This document shows positions 1 through 5,330 of a stretch of DNA of 5,330 bases, in pieces. Origin of the DNA: Bacteroidales bacterium (GTDB taxonomy: Bacteria > Bacteroidota > Bacteroidia > Bacteroidales > WCHB1-69); the NCBI GenBank assembly GCA_028684405.1, contig JAQUGA010000176.1, positions 1 through 5,330 on the forward strand. Reading direction: 5' to 3'. Within the stretch, counting starts at the first letter, position 1, and every line of letters starts with the position of its first letter. Both the position numbers and the translations under genes were made by a program. The notes under the pieces are model-generated. The model was not told the origin of the DNA, made no database searches, and saw only the letters and a program-made list of their open reading frames with translations.

Positions 1-885
1 TGCTCCGGTAACTAAAATGTTTTTACCTGTCAAAATGGGTTTAATCAAATCTTTGTCAAAATTAATTTCATCTCTCTCTAAAAGATCTTCAATTTTAATG
101 CGTTTAATCTGCTTAAAACTCAATTCGCCATTGATCCAACGACTTAATGGAGGAACAATTAAAACCTTGATATTGTGAGAGTAACATTTATCTACAATTT
201 CTTTCTTTTTATCTTTTCTAATATTGTGAATCGAAATAATTAAATGAGCAATGGTGTTGCTTTCAATCAAAGAATCGAGTTTTGAATAGGAATAGATGGA
301 AACATCTTCAATTTTCTTATTCTCTTTTTTAGGATCGTCATCAATAAAAGCAAAGACTTTATATTTCAATCCGGCATCTCTATCAATGGCACTTTTTGTA
401 TTAAGTCCGGCCGCTCCTGCCCCATAAATAATCACTTTCTGACGAACCCTGCTGGGATTTGTAAATTCCAAAAATGCCATTTTTATGCTGATTCGATAGA
501 CCCATATAAAAAAAGTGGTAATCATCAGTTCTATAATCACAATGGACATTGGAATTAAGAATTTTCCATGAACAAATTTTAAAGTTATAAAATTGAAAAT
601 CAGGAAGATAAAAGAACCTATTATATTGGCAATAAAAACTCTAATATTGTCTTGTATGCCCGTATAACGAATGATGCTTCGATGCGTTTTTAAAAGCACA
701 TAGATAATCAATCGAGTGCCGATCATAGCGAGCAATACGTAGGGCATTAAAGCCAATTCGTCATCTGGAATTTCAAAATTAAAACGCAATAAAAATGCGA
801 TCCAAATAGAGACAAAAACAATGATTAAATCGATAAAAAGGATAATAAACCCCGGGACGTTTTTGATTCGTGTAAAATTTAGCAT
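1..885 (-). CDS. CapD/FlaA1/WbpM-type membrane-anchored nucleotide-sugar dehydratase/epimerase, N-terminal part (C-terminus beyond left edge)
   Basis: An open frame runs from ATG at 885 to the left edge: 295 codons with no stop. Family members are usually about 600-650 residues, so roughly half is visible. Four hydrophobic segments (about 13-33, 47-65, 83-104, 113-130) form the membrane anchor. Between the second and third lies HRSIIRYTGIQDNIR (68-82), typical of this family. A first Rossmann-like domain follows, with VIIYGAGAAG (151-160) and FIDDDP (180-185). The visible part ends in KNILVTGA, the start of the second NAD(P)-binding (GxxGxxG) domain, whose remainder and catalytic residues are outside the window. 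Family enzymes convert UDP-GlcNAc or related sugars to 4-keto-6-deoxy or epimerised precursors of capsule, O-antigen or glycan. The exact substrate cannot be told. The ATG at 885 is chosen because it lies 18 bases after a TAnnTTTG box and immediately precedes the anchor; the frame is open upstream only to 927. Confidence 0.88.
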   Translation of the reverse strand, partial: MLNFTRIKNVPGFIILFIDLIIVFVSIWIAFLLRFNFEIPDDELALMPYVLLAMIGTRLIIYVLLKTHRSIIRYTGIQDNIRVFIANIIGSFIFLIFNFITLKFVHGKFLIPMSIVIIELMITTFFIWVYRISIKMAFLEFTNPSRVRQKVIIYGAGAAGLNTKSAIDRDAGLKYKVFAFIDDDPKKENKKIEDVSIYSYSKLDSLIESNTIAHLIISIHNIRKDKKKEIVDKCYSHNIKVLIVPPLSRWINGELSFKQIKRIKIEDLLERDEINFDKDLIKPILTGKNILVTGA

Positions 886-903
886 CGCATAAAGTATATT
901 TTG

Positions 904-911
904 CAAACCTA
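904..911 (-). promoter_or_regulatory. Bacteroidota -7 box (TAGGTTTG) for the CapD-like gene
   Basis: Read on the minus strand, 911-904 is TAGGTTTG, an exact match to the TAnnTTTG consensus of the Bacteroidota primary sigma factor. The predicted transcript start, about 6-7 bases downstream, is near 897, giving a leader of only about 12 nt before the ATG at 885. No convincing TTTG/TTG -33 element is present at the usual 17-23 bp distance, so this is a half-supported promoter. Confidence 0.42.
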
Positions 912-1020
912 CAAAAAAATATGATTAAAGCCACTTTTGAAAACGTATAAAATGTCACCAATTTGAATTAGAAGAAATAGTATTTACAATTCCTTAGGAC
1001 TTTTGAGATGAAAATTTTAG

Positions 1021-1028
1021 TACTTTTG
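1021..1028 (+). promoter_or_regulatory. Bacteroidota -7 box (TACTTTTG) for the GPP34 gene
   Basis: TACTTTTG at 1021-1028 matches TAnnTTTG exactly. A TTTG at 1002-1005 could serve as the -33 element, but the 15-bp spacing is shorter than the usual 17-23 bp. The transcript would start near 1035, leaving about 13 nt before the ATG at 1048. That leader is A-rich (TTGAAAA next to the start) and has no Shine-Dalgarno, as is common in this phylum. Confidence 0.48.
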
Positions 1029-1047
1029 TAAATTAATAATTTGAAAA

Positions 1048-1725
1048 ATGAAGCTAACATTAAGAGAAAAATTAGTATTGCTTTTCCATCATGAACTGAA
1101 GGATAGGTTTAACTTGAACGATTATCGTTTTAAAACCACCTTCGCAGGAGCCATGTTGTTCGAATTGCTCGAAATGAAACGTCTTGACATTGTTGATGGG
1201 AAGCTCGTTACGCTTGCTAATTCAAAAGGATTAAGCAAAGATCTAAAAAAGGTTTATAAAAAAGTTCAAGCCAAAGATAAACCTAAAAAAGTTTGTTATT
1301 GGGTGGCAAAATTTTCTGAAAACTCAGAAAAATACAGAAAATATATCCTGAAAAAAATGTCCAGTGAAGGACTGTTAACCATTGAAAAGAAAAGATATTT
1401 TTTCTTCTTCGAAAAAGAAATTACGCATCTTTTAAAGACAGATTTACGCGATCAAATTGTAAACGAGTTGAGAGCGGTTCTGATGGAAGAAAAAAGACCC
1501 AATTACAACGAAATGGCTTTGATTTGCCTAATCGATGCGGCAGATGTATATCGCTTGATTAGCAATGTGAGAGGAGAATGTCCTAAAATGAGGAAAAAAT
1601 TTAAAGCACTTGTTGGTGAAGATGCAGCAGGCCAAGGTGTTACCGAAGCTTTAGAGATGGTGCAATCGGCTATTTTCAACTCCATTATAGAAAACAACGA
1701 TTCTCCGGCTTGCGAAGCTGAATAA
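1048..1725 (+). CDS. GPP34 (GOLPH3-like) domain protein
   Basis: This 225-residue protein has no signal peptide or transmembrane segment. It has the layout of the GPP34 family: an N-terminal amphipathic helix (LTLREKLVLLFHHELKD, 3-19), the AGAMLFELLEMKRLDIVDGKLV core (33-54), a central CYWVAKF stretch (83-89), a helix-turn with EGLLTIEKKRYFFF (107-120), and a C-terminal helical block (about 130-213). The family's founder, eukaryotic GOLPH3, binds PI4P on Golgi membranes and retains glycosyltransferases. The role of bacterial members is not established, though a peripheral membrane role is often supposed. By eye alignment, the GOLPH3 PI4P residues Trp81 and Arg90 correspond to Asn24 and Ala33 here, so PI4P binding is not supported. 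The gene stands alone, divergent from the CapD-like gene and convergent with murD2. The family call rests on pattern recognition without a profile search. Confidence 0.72.
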   Translation: MKLTLREKLVLLFHHELKDRFNLNDYRFKTTFAGAMLFELLEMKRLDIVDGKLVTLANSKGLSKDLKKVYKKVQAKDKPKKVCYWVAKFSENSEKYRKYILKKMSSEGLLTIEKKRYFFFFEKEITHLLKTDLRDQIVNELRAVLMEEKRPNYNEMALICLIDAADVYRLISNVRGECPKMRKKFKALVGEDAAGQGVTEALEMVQSAIFNSIIENNDSPACEAE

Positions 1726-1739
1726 AAACGTGAAATAAA

Positions 1740-3092
1740 TTATACTATATAACTAGTAATCAGTTTTTTAAAAACATCACCTCGATGTTCAAAATTATCG
1801 AATTTATCAAAGCTTGAAGCAGCCGGCGAAAGCAAACATATTTTCCCTTTTGGAGTATGCTCAAAAGCAAGCTTAATAATTTCACTATACTCATCACAGA
1901 AGTAAAACGTGGAAGTACTTTTTAATTCTAAATCTTGATAAACCTTCATCATTCTTTGGCCTGCTTCACCCGTAAAAATAAGATTGGAAATATTTAATTT
2001 GGCAAGCGTTTTCATAAAATCGGAATAATCAATTCCTCTATCGTACCCACCCAAAATCAATGTTCCTACATTTTTAAGAGCAAGTATCGCCTGTATGCTG
2101 GCTTCTGGAATCGTGGCAATAGAATCATTATAAAAACCAATCTGGTGATAATTGCCCACAAATTCCATTCGATGTGGTAAAGGAGAAAACGTTTTGATGG
2201 TTTCAAACAATCTTTCAATGTCTTTTTCATAATGCAAACACGCCAACAATGCGGCGGCAATATTTAAAGCATTGTGTTTCCCTTTAAGTGGAATTTCATG
2301 GGTGTACTTCCCTATCTCTCTTCCTTTGTAAATAAAAAAATCTTTTATAATGGTCAAATCGCTTCTTTCACTATCCGAATAAGTTTCAATCTTGCTTTTT
2401 AAAGGAAGTTTTTGAATTAATTTTTCAATTAATTCAAACTTTTTGGGACAAATAAAAATATCGTCGGAAGTCTGATATTTTGCAATATTGTATTTTGATA
2501 ATTGATAGCTTTCGTAATCTTTATAAAAATCTAAATGTTCCTGAAAAAAATTCAAGAGAATACTAATGTGTGGCGACTTCTGGACATATTCTAATTGATG
2601 AGAAGAAAACTCGCAGACAATAATAGTATTATATGTAATATTTTCAATAATATCGAACAATGGAATTCCCATATTTCCGGCAATGAGAACGTTTTTACCC
2701 ACTTTTTTCAAAATATGATAAATCAGATTGGCAGTAGTACTTTTGCCTTTGGTGCCTGTAATACCGATAATTTGTTCATGAAACTCCTGAATAAATAGAT
2801 CGGTTTGCGAACTAATTGTAATTTCTGCTGGTAGATTGATGTTTTTTAAACTAATCCCGGGAGATTTCAGAATAAAAGTATGCTGGGCAATGGCATCAAG
2901 GTAATTTTCGCCAAAATATAATTCAATGTTTTTATCCTTGAGAATTTCTTTAAAAACAGCTTCATTTTTATCAGCAATGGCTATTATTTTGTCAGGAAAA
3001 TAATGACGTATAAAGTGATAGCTCGATTTTCCTTCACGGCCAAAACCGAGCAGTAATACTTTTTCATTTTCAATTATTTGCAGAATTTTCAT
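1740..3092 (-). CDS. murD2: MurD-family ligase, probably UDP-MurNAc-L-alanine--L-glutamate ligase (MurD2)
   Basis: This cytoplasmic ATP-dependent Mur ligase (450 residues, normal for MurD) adds glutamate to UDP-MurNAc-L-Ala. An N-terminal Rossmann-like UDP-binding domain has VLLLGFGREGKSS (12-24). The central ATPase domain has the P-loop GTKGKST (113-119), GNMGIP (139-144), EFSSHQLE (161-168), NFFQEHLD (181-188) with His186, a candidate carbamylated lysine at Lys200, and GKHNALNIAAA (271-281). The C-terminal domain has LPHRMEFVG (305-313), NDSIAT (322-327), GGYDRG (348-353) and LLSPAASSFDKFDNFEHRG (420-438). The L-Glu assignment is inferred from the overlapping murL; sequence alone says MurD-like. 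The usual NDSKAT lysine is Ile325 here. The start ATG overlaps the murL stop (ATGA, 3092-3089), consistent with translational coupling. An ordinary MurD using D-Glu is the main alternative. Confidence 0.85.
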   Translation of the reverse strand: MKILQIIENEKVLLLGFGREGKSSYHFIRHYFPDKIIAIADKNEAVFKEILKDKNIELYFGENYLDAIAQHTFILKSPGISLKNINLPAEITISSQTDLFIQEFHEQIIGITGTKGKSTTANLIYHILKKVGKNVLIAGNMGIPLFDIIENITYNTIIVCEFSSHQLEYVQKSPHISILLNFFQEHLDFYKDYESYQLSKYNIAKYQTSDDIFICPKKFELIEKLIQKLPLKSKIETYSDSERSDLTIIKDFFIYKGREIGKYTHEIPLKGKHNALNIAAALLACLHYEKDIERLFETIKTFSPLPHRMEFVGNYHQIGFYNDSIATIPEASIQAILALKNVGTLILGGYDRGIDYSDFMKTLAKLNISNLIFTGEAGQRMMKVYQDLELKSTSTFYFCDEYSEIIKLAFEHTPKGKICLLSPAASSFDKFDNFEHRGDVFKKLITSYIV

Positions 3093-4477
3093 GCTAGTTT
3101 TTTTGAGATAAATTCAAATTGTTCAACGGGTAAATGATGTTCTGAGTTAAACTCTTTAAGCAAGTCATTAAAATTCAACATATTGTATTTCTGATAACTC
3201 TCTGATTCCATATATTTTTGCAATAAAATGGGCAATTTTACATTTTGTTTTTGCTTGATTATTTCACAAAGTGCAATGTTGACTTCTTCAATGGTTCCAA
3301 CGCATTCAAAAGGTTTTTCTTCGGTTTGTCCACTTAATTCGAGCAAAGTATTCCATAAACTTGCTTTCTCAAATAAATTTTCACCAAAAATAGAAAGCAT
3401 CGTTTCTGCTTTTATAAAAGGAGAAAGCATTATGTATGTAAACAAACATTTTGAGCAATTGCAACACCAAATATCATCTTTGCTCCCAACATTACAGCTT
3501 TTAAAAACCAGATTGTATTTATCTGTTTTAGAAAAAAGAGCTGCAATTTGCAATTCGCTTAAAGGTCGAAGCAGACTGTAATAATTAAAATCCTTGCTCA
3601 AATTTTCATGCACATAATTTCTAAAATCTGTTTCAAACTCAAAGGATTTCGAATATTGATGATTGATATTGGTTCCAATAATGCTTGCTTCGTTGGCACT
3701 GGATTCGTTTGATAGCGCCATGTTTGGGATTTTACAACAAAAGGCTACTAAAATACCAGAGAATGCCAACATGGCAGAAAAAGGAGTATGTCCGTTTAAA
3801 AAACCCTCTTTATTAAGTTGCAAAAGTTGATTATCAATAGTGCGATTTATCACAATAATTTCATTCTCTGAATAACCTGCAGCCATTGCCGATTGAAACG
3901 AAGCAGCACGAGGATTAATGATAAAGGGCACGGCTTTCAGATTCATTTCTCTAATAATTTCCAAAGTCACCACCGAATCTTTTCCACCACCCACCGGAAT
4001 CATCACATCGCTTGTTTTGGGCAAATCGATTTTAGAAAATACATTTTCATTTTCAAAACGAAATTGAAAAAAGTCATTAATATTCGTTTCAATCTTATTG
4101 ATATGGAAAAATTCTCCCAAACCATGAAAATAGATTTTTCGCCAAAAAGCCTGCTGCTCCTCTGTTAATGAAAATGGAACAAGATGAATAATAGGCGGAC
4201 AAGCCGATTTCCAATAACTGATTAATTCAATCATGCCCATGTGAAAAACAATACTATTAAGTTGCTCTTTATCAAGCAATTGGCTTTTATCAAAAAAAGC
4301 ATTATATGGGAACTTAATCTCAGGATTGAAGAATATTTTACGGTCAATTGAAAAGTGAAATACAATGTTTATTTCATTGTTTTCTTCCTGGATTTCAAAA
4401 GACTCAAAATAGAAGACTTGAAAATCTTTTCGAACTTGATAAAACTTTTCTTGAGGAGTTTTGTTACTAAGATACAT
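3089..4477 (-). CDS. murL: UDP-MurNAc-L-Ala-L-Glu epimerase (MurL)
   Basis: MurL, known from Xanthomonas, epimerises the terminal L-Glu of UDP-MurNAc-L-Ala-L-Glu to D-Glu in an ATP- and Mg-dependent reaction, supplying the MurE substrate without glutamate racemase. The 462 residues match the family in length and motifs. A less conserved N-terminal region (1-150) is followed by PVGGGKDS (161-168), a PP-loop-like nucleotide site, then GHTPFSAML (229-237), ALSNESSANE (254-263), and a cysteine cluster (Cys328, Cys338, Cys339, Cys341, Cys344) around IWCCNCSKC. No signal peptide or membrane segment is seen, so it is cytosolic. It is the first gene of a two-gene operon and its TGA overlaps the murD2 ATG by four bases. 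That neighbour is the expected partner and strongly supports the call. The start at 4477 follows a TAnnTTTG box at 4513-4506. Identification is from recalled family motifs, not a search. Confidence 0.85.
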   Translation of the reverse strand: MYLSNKTPQEKFYQVRKDFQVFYFESFEIQEENNEINIVFHFSIDRKIFFNPEIKFPYNAFFDKSQLLDKEQLNSIVFHMGMIELISYWKSACPPIIHLVPFSLTEEQQAFWRKIYFHGLGEFFHINKIETNINDFFQFRFENENVFSKIDLPKTSDVMIPVGGGKDSVVTLEIIREMNLKAVPFIINPRAASFQSAMAAGYSENEIIVINRTIDNQLLQLNKEGFLNGHTPFSAMLAFSGILVAFCCKIPNMALSNESSANEASIIGTNINHQYSKSFEFETDFRNYVHENLSKDFNYYSLLRPLSELQIAALFSKTDKYNLVFKSCNVGSKDDIWCCNCSKCLFTYIMLSPFIKAETMLSIFGENLFEKASLWNTLLELSGQTEEKPFECVGTIEEVNIALCEIIKQKQNVKLPILLQKYMESESYQKYNMLNFNDLLKEFNSEHHLPVEQFEFISKKLA

Positions 4478-4505
4478 AGTTGATTGCAGTAATTAAATAT
4501 GGAAT

Positions 4506-4513
4506 CAAAATTA
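4506..4513 (-). promoter_or_regulatory. Bacteroidota -7 box (TAATTTTG) for the murL-murD2 operon
   Basis: The minus strand reads TAATTTTG at 4513-4506, an exact TAnnTTTG match in the 58-bp spacer between murL and yqgE. A transcript start near 4499 would leave about a 22-nt leader before the murL ATG. No clear -33 TTTG lies at 17-23 bp. Because the spacer is AT-rich, a chance match is possible. No comparable box was found for yqgE on the other strand. Confidence 0.4.
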
Positions 4514-4535
4514 AACAAATTAATGTAATAAAATC

Positions 4536-5135
4536 ATGAGTATAGAAAAACATATCCAAAATATGCTGCGAGTGAAACCTTCCAAACTAAGTCCAATGGC
4601 TGGTAGATTACTTATTGCAGAGCCTTTTATGTTCGATATGTATTTTCGAAGAACTGTTGTATTGCTTATAGATCATTCGGAAGAGGGCTCATTTGGAGTG
4701 GTTTTGAACAAGCCTACTTTTATAAAAATTAAAGATGTTGTCGATTCATTCCCAGATGTGGATTATCCACTTTATTCGGGCGGACCCGTAGACATCAATA
4801 ATGTATATTTTCTGCATCGTTTATCAAAAATCATATCAGATGGGTCTCCCGTAAAAGATGATGTGAGTTGGGGTGGCAACAAAAAAGAGATTATCCAAAT
4901 TCTGGAAAGTAACTTTTTTGACGATTCACAATTGCGAGTTTTTATGGGTTATTCAAGTTGGGAACCGGGACAGTTGGATACTGAATTAAAACAAAAAGCT
5001 TGGGTAGTGGCTGATTTCAATCCCGAAATTATGTTTAAAACCGAACCAACAAAACTATGGCATACCATTGTTGAATCCATGGGGAAAGAGTATGCTTTTT
5101 GGAAGAACTTGCCAGTTAATCCTGGATTAAACTAG
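4536..5135 (+). CDS. yqgE: YqgE/AlgH family protein (DUF179)
   Basis: This 199-residue soluble protein is of the usual length for YqgE/AlgH. Recognisable family motifs in order are GRLLIAEPFM (23-32), FRRTVVLLIDH (37-47), GSFGVVLNKP (51-60), PLYSGGPV (78-85), SWGG (111-114), MGYSSWEPGQLDTEL (137-151) and a C-terminal LWHTIVESMG (174-183). The family is widespread in bacteria. In Pseudomonas, AlgH was linked to alginate regulation, but the biochemical role remains undefined, so no reaction is given here. It is transcribed away from murL, with 58 bp between the start codons, and is not in an operon with any gene seen. The ATG at 4536 is preceded by AT-rich sequence (AATAAAATC) without a Shine-Dalgarno, as for the neighbours. 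The N-terminal ~20 residues before the conserved GRLLIA motif are longer than in many proteobacterial homologues. Confidence 0.93.
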   Translation: MSIEKHIQNMLRVKPSKLSPMAGRLLIAEPFMFDMYFRRTVVLLIDHSEEGSFGVVLNKPTFIKIKDVVDSFPDVDYPLYSGGPVDINNVYFLHRLSKIISDGSPVKDDVSWGGNKKEIIQILESNFFDDSQLRVFMGYSSWEPGQLDTELKQKAWVVADFNPEIMFKTEPTKLWHTIVESMGKEYAFWKNLPVNPGLN

Positions 5136-5275
5136 CCGTATTAACAATCTTCCCCCAACTATCTTGACTCGCAGATTACTGGGCATTTCAACATTTCGAC
5201 GGAATTTATCACGAGAATAGGGACTCAATGCAAACGCTCCGCTCAACGAACAATAAAGTTCAACGAACAAAAAAA
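5136..5275. other. Intergenic stretch between convergent genes, no gene recognised
   Basis: This 140-bp stretch lies between the yqgE stop and the stop of the gene entering from the right. It is about 41% GC by hand count, which appears higher than the AT-rich surroundings. A 63-residue minus-strand frame spans it but overlaps the end of yqgE and the tail of the right-hand gene, and its basic, low-information product resembles no family I know. No strong hairpin plus T-tract terminator is visible for either gene. Confidence 0.5.
5243..5270. repeat. Short direct repeat TCAACGAACAA, two copies, 17-bp period
   Basis: TCAACGAACAA occurs exactly at 5243-5253 and 5260-5270, separated by 6 bp. The second copy sits in GTTCAACGAAC (5258-5268), a small inverted repeat with a 4-bp stem, followed by seven A residues. 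Function is unknown. It could be a remnant of a dispersed intergenic repeat or chance. Confidence 0.45.
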
Positions 5276-5330
5276 CTACTCTTCTTCTTCGTGAGTATGT
5301 CCAATATGGTAAATGCAATTGTGAAACACA
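5276..5330 (-). CDS. C-terminal end of an unidentified protein (5' part beyond right edge)
   Basis: Reading in from the right edge on the minus strand, one frame gives 17 codons ending in VFHNCIYHIGHTHEEEE and then TAG (5278-5276). The rest of the gene is outside the window. The composition (Cys, four His, then four Glu) looks like a genuine charged C-terminal tail rather than random translation, and the stop lies sensibly convergent to yqgE. The Cys/His content might bind metal, but that is a guess and the protein family cannot be named from this fragment. The other two minus frames over this stretch give basic or unremarkable sequence. Confidence 0.5.
   Translation of the reverse strand, partial: VFHNCIYHIGHTHEEEE

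Noticed and set aside
508..514. Possible frameshift in the CapD-like gene at a run of seven A (minus-strand T7).
   Set aside because: With the run counted as exactly seven, the frame reads through continuously from TTFFIWVYRIS into the GAGAAG domain; there is no frameshift.
779..961. 60-residue minus-strand frame starting further upstream than the CapD-like gene.
   Set aside because: It overlaps the CapD-like coding region in another frame, ends inside it and has no family features.
1724..1770. Bidirectional terminator between the GPP34 gene and murD2 (AAAAAC paired with GTTTTT).
   Set aside because: The stem would be six mostly A-T pairs across a loop of more than 30 bases and partly inside murD2; not a credible terminator.
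2595..2798. Plus-strand 67-residue frame opposite murD2.
   Set aside because: It is an antisense shadow of the conserved P-loop region of murD2, with no independent signals.
3228..3581. Plus-strand 117-residue frame opposite murL.
   Set aside because: It is antisense to the conserved MurL C-terminal half; composition is that of a shadow frame.
3893..4168. Plus-strand 91-residue frame opposite murL.
   Set aside because: It is antisense to the GGGKDS region of MurL, with no start context or recognisable domain.
5258..5275. GTTCAACGAAC plus A7 as a terminator.
   Set aside because: The stem is only 4 bp with a 3-base loop. On the plus strand an A-run follows it, and on the minus strand the T-run precedes it, so neither direction fits an intrinsic terminator.
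5127..5318. Minus-strand 63-residue basic frame as a small gene.
   Set aside because: It overlaps both the yqgE end and the more convincing HTHEEEE-stop frame, has no known motif, and begins inside the latter's coding region.

Overview
The window looks like a chromosomal segment of a low-GC member of the Bacteroidota. The evidence is AT-rich DNA, A-rich translation starts without a clear Shine-Dalgarno, and TAnnTTTG promoter boxes just upstream of three genes. Protein families also fit (a CapD-like membrane dehydratase/epimerase, GPP34, YqgE). A closer taxon cannot be read from this sequence. No RNA genes, insertion sequences, CRISPR arrays or phage genes were seen.

Layout. Positions 1-885 (minus) are the first 295 codons of a membrane-anchored nucleotide-sugar dehydratase/epimerase of the CapD/FlaA1/WbpM class, cut off by the left edge. 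A 162-bp divergent spacer (886-1047) carries one TAnnTTTG box in each direction, both very close to their start codons. Positions 1048-1725 (plus) encode a 225-residue GPP34-domain protein. It converges, with only 14 bp between, on a two-gene minus-strand operon at 1740-4477: murL (transcribed first) and murD2, which overlap by ATGA. A 58-bp divergent spacer separates murL from yqgE/algH (4536-5135, plus). The remaining ~195 bp hold a non-coding-looking stretch with a short direct repeat, and the last 17 codons of a minus-strand gene that enters from the right edge (5276-5330).

The centrepiece is the murL-murD2 pair. In Xanthomonas this pair provides a different way of putting D-glutamate into peptidoglycan. 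MurD2 ligates L-Glu to UDP-MurNAc-L-Ala, and MurL then epimerises the terminal L-Glu to D-Glu, so glutamate racemase (MurI) is not needed. The overlap here implies coupled expression of the two steps. The other identifiable genes are plausibly envelope- or membrane-related (surface sugar synthesis, a peripheral membrane-type GPP34 protein), but nothing in the sequence shows that they act with murL-murD2.
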